From: a virus
DNA length: 20,829 bases
Direction: 5' to 3' (one strand)
Virus record (IMG/VR): IMGVR_UViG_3300035487_000757
Location: 1 to 20,829 of that record
The translations under genes and the position numbers were made by a program. Below the pieces are notes generated by a model. It searched no databases and was not told the origin of the DNA. It saw nothing but the letters and a program-made list of their open reading frames with translations. Positions 8,415 to 15,048 of this stretch are shown here, piece after piece (position 1 is the stretch's first letter; the number at the start of each line of letters is the position of its first letter).

Positions 8415-10106
8415 ATGGCAGCAAACGATTACACAAGAACGGTCTCAATTACACCAGTAAGTACTGGTTATACTTGGGATACACCTCCAAGTTGGGTTAC
8501 AATTACTCAGCAAGGTAGTACTAATGATTGGACAATCAGAATCTTAGCTAACGCTGGTGCGGCTAGAAGTGCAACACTTACAGTTAGACACAATAATACA
8601 ACGACAGTTGATACTATTGATGTAACACAAGCGGGTAGTGCAGGAGCACCAACTGCAACGCCAGTTCCAGGTCCAACTGCAACACCAGAGCCATTTGGAT
8701 CATATGATAGTATTAATAACACATTGAACCCAGTTCAAGAAGGTTATTCGGCAACATTTATAGTTAACACCACTAACATAGCAGTGGGTGTAATTCCAAC
8801 TTACGAGTTAGTACCTGTATCTGGAACCTTTGTATCTGCAGATGTTGTAGGAGGAGCTTTAAGTGGTAATATGGGTGCTATTGATTCTAATGGTAAATCT
8901 ACGATAACTATTACATTTGCACAAGATCAGACACTGGAAGGTACTGAGGAATACATATTTAGAGTTACAGGAGACAATTCTGGTCAATCTAATACAGGAT
9001 TACCTCAATCACAAACTGGTAGACAAATTTTAGATACTTCAACTGGATCTCCTATATGGAACTCAGTTGTTCTCTTTGACATTAACGGTACTCAGAATAC
9101 TAATGTACAAGGTATGAATGAAGGATTTCAGGACAATTATACCGCAGTACTTACTGGAGACAGTAGACCTATAGGAGAAACAATATACTGGCAAATGGAT
9201 TTCACTAGTTACACTGGTATCTTAGGCCAATCAGCAGCAAGCGCTGCAGATTTTGTGAATACATCTGGCTCGTTTGTGATGGGAGTAACGGATGCGACAC
9301 ACAACCCTAATGGTGATTCAAACATGGGTGTTTTCAATATAATGGCAATAGCCGATGGCACAACTGAAGGTAAAGAAGGTTTTGGAGTAAACATTTATTC
9401 CGATGCTGGAATGACCACTCCGATAACATATCCTAACACCACTACTGTTAAGATAACAAATCATGGTATTAATGATACTTCACAGGGTTCAGGTGGAGGT
9501 TCAGGACTATCACCAACACCACTACCACCAACATCAACACCAACACCGACTTCAACGAGCGGCGGCGGAGGCGGCGGAGGAGGTTGTCACTTAGCTGGAG
9601 AAATAATAACTATGGCTAACGGCACCACTAAACTGATAGAAAACATACAGGTGGGTGATAACTTATTATCTATTGATTTTGACGGACTTGATGGAAATGA
9701 TGACAGATCATGGTTAGGGTGGAAGAGAACACAAGAAACACTAGCTTCGGAATACACGAACACTGTTGTTACTAGCGTTAGAGTAGATGTGTTTAACAAA
9801 TATTATAACATAAACAATGGATTACTTAAAATTACAGAAGAACATCCTGTTTTAGTAAAAGACAATTCTGGAGATATTTATTTCAAGCACACAAGAGACG
9901 TTGTTGCTTCTGATTGGCTATTGAATGAAAGTAATGAATGGATAGATATTACATCCATAGAATTAATAGAAACATCTGAATTCACAACATACGCATTGGA
10001 TGTTGAAGAATCTGATGTATACTTTGCTAACACCGTACTGGTACACAACGTTGAGGTTGATCTAGAGGATGGAGATAAAGGATTTTCTGAAGAAGGCTTT
10101 GCTTAA
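8415..10106 (+). CDS. BACON-domain fibre/adhesin with C-terminal Hint domain
   Basis: A 563-residue multidomain protein. Residues ~5-76 form a BACON domain (PPSWVTITQQGS, then SATLTVRHNN and IDVTQAG), a fold found mostly in Bacteroidetes proteins and their phages and linked to glycan or mucin binding. A Pro/Thr linker (79-93) follows. Residues ~94-210 look Calx-beta-like (TITITFAQDQTLEGTEEYIF), and a second, weaker beta-sandwich spans ~215-355. After a Pro/Ser/Thr/Gly linker ending in eight glycines, residues 391-545 form a Hint domain: Cys391, TEEH at 474-477 and a terminal His544-Asn545, followed by an 18-residue acidic tail. The protein is probably a host-binding fibre whose C-terminus is removed or rearranged by the Hint domain. 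The residue after Asn545 is Val rather than Cys/Ser/Thr, so cleavage is likelier than standard splicing. Confidence 0.85.
   Translation: MAANDYTRTVSITPVSTGYTWDTPPSWVTITQQGSTNDWTIRILANAGAARSATLTVRHNNTTTVDTIDVTQAGSAGAPTATPVPGPTATPEPFGSYDSINNTLNPVQEGYSATFIVNTTNIAVGVIPTYELVPVSGTFVSADVVGGALSGNMGAIDSNGKSTITITFAQDQTLEGTEEYIFRVTGDNSGQSNTGLPQSQTGRQILDTSTGSPIWNSVVLFDINGTQNTNVQGMNEGFQDNYTAVLTGDSRPIGETIYWQMDFTSYTGILGQSAASAADFVNTSGSFVMGVTDATHNPNGDSNMGVFNIMAIADGTTEGKEGFGVNIYSDAGMTTPITYPNTTTVKITNHGINDTSQGSGGGSGLSPTPLPPTSTPTPTSTSGGGGGGGGCHLAGEIITMANGTTKLIENIQVGDNLLSIDFDGLDGNDDRSWLGWKRTQETLASEYTNTVVTSVRVDVFNKYYNINNGLLKITEEHPVLVKDNSGDIYFKHTRDVVASDWLLNESNEWIDITSIELIETSEFTTYALDVEESDVYFANTVLVHNVEVDLEDGDKGFSEEGFA
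8649..8692 (+). repeat. Copy of the PTATP linker module shared with the upstream fibre gene
   Basis: This segment holds the 21-mer ccaactgcaacgccagttcca in two parts of the linker context: the full 21-mer, then ggt in place of aat, then ccaactgcaacacca. It matches the 69-bp repeat unit at 7857-7925 in the upstream gene almost base for base. It encodes PTATPVPGPTATP between the BACON and Calx-beta-like domains. Confidence 0.8.
9585..10049 (+). other. Hint / bacterial intein-like (BIL) domain coding segment
   Basis: It encodes residues 391-545 of the fibre. Block A is CHLAGEIITMANGTTKLIE with VGDNLLS after it; block B is KITEEHPVLV, carrying the T-x-x-H signature; block G is ANTVLVHN. At about 155 residues it fits a mini-intein or BIL domain and leaves little room for a homing endonuclease. 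No LAGLIDADG or HNH motif is visible. Catalytic residues for N-S acyl shift (Cys391, Thr474, His477) and Asn cyclisation (His544, Asn545) all appear to be present. Confidence 0.85.
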
Positions 10107-10140
10107 ATAATATAATTAGAGGAACAATATTTATAAACAA

Positions 10141-10947
10141 ATGAAAGGCATTTTAAATAAAATTATAGGAAATAAGAACACCCTCACTTTTGTGTTGGGT
10201 GCTCTTTTTGTTTTATTATTTTTAAAACAATGTGATAGTATATCTTCTTTAAAACAGGATGTTAAATATGCAAAAGAAGATGCTGGTATTTCTTTGAATA
10301 ATTTAAAGGCGTCTCAAGATAGTGTTACTGTGTTAAGAAACGATAACGGTGATCAATTGGCTCAAATAAGATCGTATAAGGTAGATTTATCTATTAAAGA
10401 CAATAATCTTATTAAAATGACAAAGAGATATAAAAAAGCATTAGATTTAAACGATGACTTAAGTGATGTTAATTCTTTAATATCTGCTGAATTAGAAATT
10501 AAAGATAGTTTGTTAGCTGAGACAAGTGTAACACAAATAGATTCTACAACAGCTGAGGTTAAGTATGAATCATTTAAAGATTACGGGGATGGTAATAGCA
10601 GAAATTTGTTTGGAACATCTACTTTAAAATATGACTTTGGTCAATTTAGAGTATTAGATAGTAAATTTGAACTAACTCAGACTTTAAGTTTATTTGCTGC
10701 TATTGAAAATAAAGATGGAGCCGATATATTAAAATTAAGTACAAGTTATCCCGGAATTGAAATTAAAGATATTGAGAACATAAACCTAATTAACACGAGG
10801 TTAAATAGAAAATATGATAAAAAAGGCGGATGGTCAATCGGCGTCGGTTTTGGATATGGTATAAACTTAAATAATAATCAAGTAATTAGTACTGGACCTT
10901 CAATTGGCTTAGGCATATATTATTCACCTAAATGGTTGAGATTTTAA
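10141..10947 (+). CDS. Membrane-anchored coiled-coil protein, candidate spanin
   Basis: A 268-residue protein with a single N-terminal hydrophobic segment (about residues 14-28) after a short basic stretch, fitting an inner-membrane anchor with the bulk in the periplasm. Residues ~33-125 are charged, helical and likely coiled coil. The C-terminal 227-268 part is rich in Gly and aromatics (GGWSIGVGFGYG, then GPSIGLGIYY) and resembles the closing strands of outer-membrane beta proteins. An anchor, coiled coil and membrane-interacting end is the expected architecture of a unimolecular spanin or envelope-spanning lysis factor, and similar layouts occur in Bacteroidetes phages. Cys31 is not in a good lipobox. 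The gene follows the fibre gene after 34 bases containing tttataaac. The function is inferred from architecture only. Confidence 0.6.
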   Translation: MKGILNKIIGNKNTLTFVLGALFVLLFLKQCDSISSLKQDVKYAKEDAGISLNNLKASQDSVTVLRNDNGDQLAQIRSYKVDLSIKDNNLIKMTKRYKKALDLNDDLSDVNSLISAELEIKDSLLAETSVTQIDSTTAEVKYESFKDYGDGNSRNLFGTSTLKYDFGQFRVLDSKFELTQTLSLFAAIENKDGADILKLSTSYPGIEIKDIENINLINTRLNRKYDKKGGWSIGVGFGYGINLNNNQVISTGPSIGLGIYYSPKWLRF

Positions 10948-10961
10948 AATAAAATAAATAA

Positions 10962-13025
10962 ATGGCACAATCATCAAGATATTATTATTTAGATTCTGAT
11001 ATTTTATTAGAATTTATTTACCACGATCAAGGTAATCCTTCTAAATATCAAATAGAAGTAGATGACAATGGTAGCGAGGTAAAATTCTTAGACACTGTAA
11101 AGGGTAATACTACACAAAAGAGACACTTAATTAATGAATTAGGAAGCGCGGTTGTAAACTTTGACGTAACCGAAGTTTCTGGATACTTATCTGTAGAAAA
11201 CTTTGCATCAAGAACGTTGCTTTTACAAAACGGGAAAACTTATAAATTTAATTTAAGCCAATTAACTAATGCAAGTTTATTTGCAATTAGTGGATCTTTA
11301 GGAATATACTCTTATTCTGACGTGACTAAGATTGCTCAGTTTACACCAACACAAAATGGACTAGTTGATTATTCATATGAAGGTTTAATTGGAGGTAAAA
11401 TAATAGTTGATACTAGGGCTAATCCATTATTTGCTAACCCTGACGAAAATACAGGTAATGATATTAATCAAACTATTGGAAGATATCATGCTGTAAACAC
11501 AGATAACACTAACACAAAATACGCTCTTTTAGGATATGATTCAACTGGAGATTATGACATGTTTAATTATGTTAATAATAATGTTGAATGGCTGGGTGGA
11601 AACGAAACTGATCTTTTAAATAATCAAACTAACGCAACTGACAATATTAATTTTATTAAATATGACAGTATTAGATTACACCTTAGAAGTGGATATAGCT
11701 TTGCAGCTAGAGATTACGAAGGGTTTTTGTTTGAAATAGCAACTAAAAGAAATTCAGGTGTTAGAAATAATTTAACACAATTAGTATATTTAAATACCAG
11801 TAATTATGAATACGCTAATCCTAAACCATTTATTTTAGGAGAAACTCTTTATAGTAAATTTATAGATCTTAAAGTTCCTACGCTTGTAGATCAGAACGAA
11901 GAATTTAATGATTTATTTTATGGTGACGGTACAGTTGGCTCTAGTGATTTAGATCCTACTTCTAATTATGAAATGTCGTTTAAATTAATAGATCAATTAC
12001 AGACTATTAATGGATTTGATTATTTTATTACGGGTGAAGAAAATAGTTTTACTATTTCTAGAGAAGATGAATTTCAAGATTTTACAGTTGTAGTAGAAGA
12101 TGCAACAGACGGTGATTACTTTAAAATATATGGAGAAAAAGATAATTCTATAGGTGCATTCGAAGCATATATATTAAATCAAATAACTACAACGTCTGAT
12201 GATATAATTGTAATGTTTGATGTTGATATATTTGAAACTATAGGAAGTGTTGATATTAAAACGTTTCAAACGTCATATACACAATATGAAGATTTCAATA
12301 CGCCAATAGTTTTTAGACCTGTTATAATTAACAGTGCCACAGCTTCTAGTTTTTCTATAGATATAACTATGAGAATATGGAACCAAACTGACAATACACA
12401 GATTGTGAAGAGAGCTAGTTTAACTTTATCTCAAGCTGCTAAATATGGTAAGAAATTAAATAAGTTAAAAATTAATTCTCCAAACCAATTAACAGAAGTT
12501 TATAATGTTTTACCAGAATTATCTTCTAATAAAATAATTGCAGGTATATTTACAGATAATCTACCAAAAAGTATAAAATATGTTCCTACATTTATAGAAA
12601 GACATAATGTTATTGCTTCTAAATCAAGAGTAGTATTTGATACTTCTAACGAAAATATAATGACTCAAAACATCACAGAAGTAGATACTTCAGATTTTGT
12701 GAATGAAAATAAATTGGTTATTGATATACCTCCTTTTACTTCATATTACAAGTTTGTGATTGCTAAAAAGAAAGCTGATGATGTAGAATTTGTATCTTTT
12801 ACAAATGCAGAAAATGTAATAATGACATTTGGAGATGGTAAACAAAAATTAAAATTCAATCACATATCTAATAAGGACATAGATATGGGAGAGGGCGAAG
12901 TCTTATTTAAAATAAGTGAGGCAAATGCCAATACTATTAGAGGTATGAAAAACACTAAATTTTATATTAGTGTTAATAATGGTGTAGATGAGAATATGAT
13001 AATGTCCGGTAAATTTAAAGTATAA
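10962..13025 (+). CDS. Probable virion structural protein (tail/baseplate), unnamed
   Basis: A 687-residue protein without signal peptide, membrane segment or enzymatic motif. The composition is beta-rich and Asn/Asp/Thr/Tyr-heavy, as in the giant protein upstream. The N-terminus (SSRYYYLDSDILLEFIY) and a segment around residues 228-300 (DSIRLHLRSGYSF, then GFLFEIATK and LGETLYSKFIDLKVP) resemble hypothetical structural proteins I recall from marine T4-like phages. The second half looks like several beta-sandwich units and ends in VNNGVDENMIMSGKFKV. It sits 14 bases after the preceding gene and 7 bases before a tail-tube-like gene, supporting a tail or baseplate role. No gp number can be assigned from sequence alone. 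Confidence 0.6.
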   Translation: MAQSSRYYYLDSDILLEFIYHDQGNPSKYQIEVDDNGSEVKFLDTVKGNTTQKRHLINELGSAVVNFDVTEVSGYLSVENFASRTLLLQNGKTYKFNLSQLTNASLFAISGSLGIYSYSDVTKIAQFTPTQNGLVDYSYEGLIGGKIIVDTRANPLFANPDENTGNDINQTIGRYHAVNTDNTNTKYALLGYDSTGDYDMFNYVNNNVEWLGGNETDLLNNQTNATDNINFIKYDSIRLHLRSGYSFAARDYEGFLFEIATKRNSGVRNNLTQLVYLNTSNYEYANPKPFILGETLYSKFIDLKVPTLVDQNEEFNDLFYGDGTVGSSDLDPTSNYEMSFKLIDQLQTINGFDYFITGEENSFTISREDEFQDFTVVVEDATDGDYFKIYGEKDNSIGAFEAYILNQITTTSDDIIVMFDVDIFETIGSVDIKTFQTSYTQYEDFNTPIVFRPVIINSATASSFSIDITMRIWNQTDNTQIVKRASLTLSQAAKYGKKLNKLKINSPNQLTEVYNVLPELSSNKIIAGIFTDNLPKSIKYVPTFIERHNVIASKSRVVFDTSNENIMTQNITEVDTSDFVNENKLVIDIPPFTSYYKFVIAKKKADDVEFVSFTNAENVIMTFGDGKQKLKFNHISNKDIDMGEGEVLFKISEANANTIRGMKNTKFYISVNNGVDENMIMSGKFKV

Positions 13026-13032
13026 CTATATA

Positions 13033-13584
13033 ATGATCTTAAACAGTAGAAATAATTCATTTGACTTTAGGTTTCCTAGAAAGTTTATTCCGGAGGAAGT
13101 TGCAGCAAAGTATAAAAAATATCTTAACAATGTTCCTGGTAGTTTGTTATCAGAACCAGTTGACTATGTTAATTATAGTATTCAAGGTATTAATATGCCA
13201 GGTGTTTCTTTTGAGCCATTGACACAAGAAGATAATGATGGTTCGGTGAGATATCACAGGGGTGCAATACCTATACAAAATACTATTAATAGGGAATTTA
13301 CAGTTACCATGCAACTACTGGATGGGTATATTAATTACTGGATCATGATGGACACTTTATTGTGGTATTATGCTAGATCAACAAAACAATCACACATTGA
13401 ACCATTGGCACTAAAAATATTAGATGCTGAAGGTGCTTCAGTTACATATATGGAATTTACAGATTGCATTATGAACTCTATTAATGAATTAAATTTAAAT
13501 TTTGCAGAAAACGTTGCGTCTTTTCAAACATTTGAAGTTACGTTTTTTTATAACAAATTAAACCTAAGATTAGAGTTAGAATAA
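13033..13584 (+). CDS. Tail-tube-fold protein (gp19/gp54-like)
   Basis: A 183-residue protein. The second half has the order typical of myovirus tail-tube subunits: a long strand (REFTVTMQLLDGYINYW), a helix with aromatic residues (MMDTLLWYYAR), a strand pair (LALKILDAEGASVTYMEFTD), and a last strand alternating hydrophobics (FQTFEVTFFYNKLNLRLEL). The NSINELNLNFAENVASF stretch parallels the P-x-S-L-x-G-L-x-x-D segment of gp19-type proteins. It could be the tube subunit itself, a tube-initiator (gp54-like) or a baseplate hub protein with the same fold. The N-terminal ~50 residues are extra. It is 17 bases upstream of the next gene. Fold assignment is by pattern recognition. Confidence 0.55.
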   Translation: MILNSRNNSFDFRFPRKFIPEEVAAKYKKYLNNVPGSLLSEPVDYVNYSIQGINMPGVSFEPLTQEDNDGSVRYHRGAIPIQNTINREFTVTMQLLDGYINYWIMMDTLLWYYARSTKQSHIEPLALKILDAEGASVTYMEFTDCIMNSINELNLNFAENVASFQTFEVTFFYNKLNLRLELE

Positions 13585-13601
13585 ACAAAGATATATAGAA
13601 T

Positions 13602-13970
13602 ATGAAAACATTTAATACATACTTAATCGAAAACTCTGTCAATAAACAGGATTTACAACTTATCAATGAAGGACTTCAAGAAACTTGGACTCCAGAATTA
13701 GAAGAGAAAATAGATGCAGCTCTAGAATCATTTGCTTCAGAGTATCAAAATGAAGATGGATCATATAATATTGAAAGACTTAATGAGGAAATGACTAACG
13801 AAGGTTTCTTTGGTTCTATTATTGGTGGTCTTACTGGTTTTGCTTTAGGAAAATCTGTTGGTAAAATGATTGCAAAAGTATTAGGTATACAAAAGGGTAT
13901 ATTTTATGATTTATTAACTTCTAGATTAGTAGGTGCCGCTTTAGGTGCTACTCTAGGTAAAAGATTATAA
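13602..13970 (+). CDS. Candidate capsid-targeted glycine-zipper peptide precursor
   Basis: A 122-residue protein. The N-terminus MKTFNTYLIEN closely resembles the capsid-targeting sequence of T4 internal proteins (MKTYQEFIAEA), which the prohead protease gp21 cleaves after the Glu of [LI]-x-E. Here L8-I9-E10 matches, and a second site, I21-N22-E23 followed by Gly24, fits even better. Residues 24-65 are acidic and helical. From residue 68 the protein turns hydrophobic with regularly spaced small residues (GFFGSIIGGLTGFALGKSVG, later VGAALGATLGKRL), a glycine-zipper pattern suited to membrane insertion. I infer a head-packaged, processed peptide that might act on the host membrane during DNA entry. 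It abuts the next gene with no gap (TAA then ATG). A holin-like or tail-associated role is an alternative. Confidence 0.5.
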   Translation: MKTFNTYLIENSVNKQDLQLINEGLQETWTPELEEKIDAALESFASEYQNEDGSYNIERLNEEMTNEGFFGSIIGGLTGFALGKSVGKMIAKVLGIQKGIFYDLLTSRLVGAALGATLGKRL

Positions 13971-14621
13971 ATGAATTACTTAGCAGTAGATTTTTCTTTA
14001 AATTCTCCAGGTTTATGTATATTTAATGATAAGAAAAAGAGTTATCATTTTATTAGTTATATAAAACCAAAAACAGGTACTAAAGCAGAACAAAGACTTC
14101 AAGAAGAATTATCTTTATTAGAAGATGTTACTTTAGTTTATCAACCTGATTTTACAAACAATGAATCTTTCTCAAGTGCTGAACTTCTAAAGGTAAAGAG
14201 ATATGATAAAATGGCTGATGATATTATTAATTTAGTATTACAAAATTCTTTCGAAGGTGATGGATTTACTATAGCATTCGAAGGTACTTCTTATGGTTCT
14301 AAAATGGGAACTAACAATATGATTGACATGGCTGCAGGTGCCGCTATCCTAAAACTTAAACTTTTAAAGACTTTAAACCCTGAAGATCTGTTAACTGTTG
14401 CACCTACTACAATTAAGAAGTTTGCTGGTAAAGGTAACATGAATAAACTACAATTATTTGATGCTTACCAAAAAAATGTGAACGAAGACCAAATCTTGGC
14501 TAAAAGCCCTTTGTGGAAAATAGTTAAAGACCTTGAAATTGGGAAGAAGATCCCGAAGCCTCTTGATGACTTAGTTGACGCTTATTTTCTCGCCGCATAC
14601 GTTTCAAACCTCCAAGCCTAA
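13971..14621 (+). CDS. RuvC-like Holliday-junction/branched-DNA endonuclease
   Basis: A 216-residue protein with the RNase H-like (RuvC) arrangement of acidic residues: Asp7 in YLAVDFSLNSPG on the first strand, Glu104 in IAFEGTSYGSK, and Asp200/Asp203 in PLDDLVDAYFLA near the C-terminus. The last two have the three-residue spacing of the final Asp pair in E. coli RuvC. TVAPTTIKKFAGKGNMNK matches the family's region between the second and third acidic motifs. Family members cut four-way junctions as metal-dependent dimers; in a T4-like phage it would debranch DNA before packaging, the job of the unrelated gp49 in T4. It is the last gene of the morphogenesis cluster, yet its partners are the recombination genes downstream. 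Confidence 0.8.
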   Translation: MNYLAVDFSLNSPGLCIFNDKKKSYHFISYIKPKTGTKAEQRLQEELSLLEDVTLVYQPDFTNNESFSSAELLKVKRYDKMADDIINLVLQNSFEGDGFTIAFEGTSYGSKMGTNNMIDMAAGAAILKLKLLKTLNPEDLLTVAPTTIKKFAGKGNMNKLQLFDAYQKNVNEDQILAKSPLWKIVKDLEIGKKIPKPLDDLVDAYFLAAYVSNLQA

Positions 14622-14670
14622 TCTAACTTCTAGCTTAACTAACATTTGTTATATGCACCTAGCTAAAAAC

Positions 14671-14718
14671 TGTTTCATTTTATTTAAAAAAAAAATAAAT
14701 TAATCTCCCAATGAAACA
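14671..14718 (+). terminator. 9-bp inverted repeat between gene modules, possible terminator
   Basis: tgtttcatt (14671-14679) and aatgaaaca (14710-14718) are perfect inverted repeats around a 30-base A/T-rich spacer with a run of ten A. The position 49 bases after the nuclease stop codon suits a terminator or mRNA-stabilising hairpin. The long loop and low GC make it a weak one, so a protein-binding site is also possible. Confidence 0.35.
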
Positions 14719-14734
14719 AATTAGAACTTAGATA

Positions 14735-14750
14735 TATAATAAGTATACTT
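14735..14750 (+). promoter_or_regulatory. TATAAT box and adjoining palindrome, possible promoter
   Basis: TATAAT occurs at 14735-14740, directly followed by the perfect 10-bp palindrome aagtatactt at 14741-14750. This lies 36 bases before the small ORF and precedes the replication cluster, where a promoter is needed. No good -35 element is visible at 17 bp, and the sequence is AT-rich, so confidence is low. The palindrome might be an operator. Confidence 0.35.
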
Positions 14751-14775
14751 AATAATATTAAAAGAATTAGTAATT

Positions 14776-14952
14776 ATGTTATGTACAGCTGAACTCATTC
14801 ATCTCAATAAAGCCCTCATAAAAATGGTACGAGAAGATAGACTAACGACAATTGATCGCGAAGATCTACTCCGTAAAGCAGGACTAGTTAAGTTAGAGGA
14901 TGGAAGATGGAGAGAATCAGCAGAAACAATAATAGAGTTACAAAATTCTTGA
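14776..14952 (+). CDS. Small hypothetical protein, 58 residues
   Basis: An ATG-started frame of 58 codons ending in TGA at 14950-14952. The product is charged and mostly helical (ELIHLNKALIKMVREDRLTT, then DREDLLRKAGLVKLEDGRWR); the helix, turn and G-R-W end vaguely recall small winged-helix or DNA-binding phage proteins, but I do not recognise it. Its codons (CTC, CGC, CGT, CTA, GCC) differ from the TTA/AGA-dominated structural genes. It sits alone between the morphogenesis and replication modules, after a possible promoter and 96 bases before the SSB gene. It fills the only large gap in an otherwise packed region, which favours a real gene. Confidence 0.55.
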   Translation: MLCTAELIHLNKALIKMVREDRLTTIDREDLLRKAGLVKLEDGRWRESAETIIELQNS

Positions 14953-15048
14953 AACTTTTTTAAGGATACATTTATAAGGAAACGAAAGAACATTAAAGTA
15001 ATTTCAAGGTAAACAATTAATAATTAACAAACTAAACAATTTAAAGGT
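14953..15048 (+). promoter_or_regulatory. A/T-rich leader of the gp32-like gene
   Basis: These 96 bases carry no gene and become almost pure A/T toward the start codon (taattaacaaactaaacaat), with aaagg three bases before the ATG as a rare Shine-Dalgarno-like motif. T4 gp32 represses its own translation by binding an unstructured A/U-rich leader next to a pseudoknot. This leader has the right composition for such control, but I cannot show a pseudoknot. Confidence 0.35.

Noticed and set aside
7857-8692. Diversity-generating retroelement template/variable repeat pair
   Set aside because: The aat/ggt difference between copies is suggestive of adenine-directed change, but there is no reverse transcriptase in the window, the repeats encode linkers rather than a C-type lectin-like tip, and mismatches are too few.
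9585-10049. Full intein with homing endonuclease
   Set aside because: The domain is only about 155 residues, has no endonuclease motifs, lacks a Cys/Ser/Thr at the +1 position, and is followed by only 18 residues rather than a real C-terminal host-protein part.
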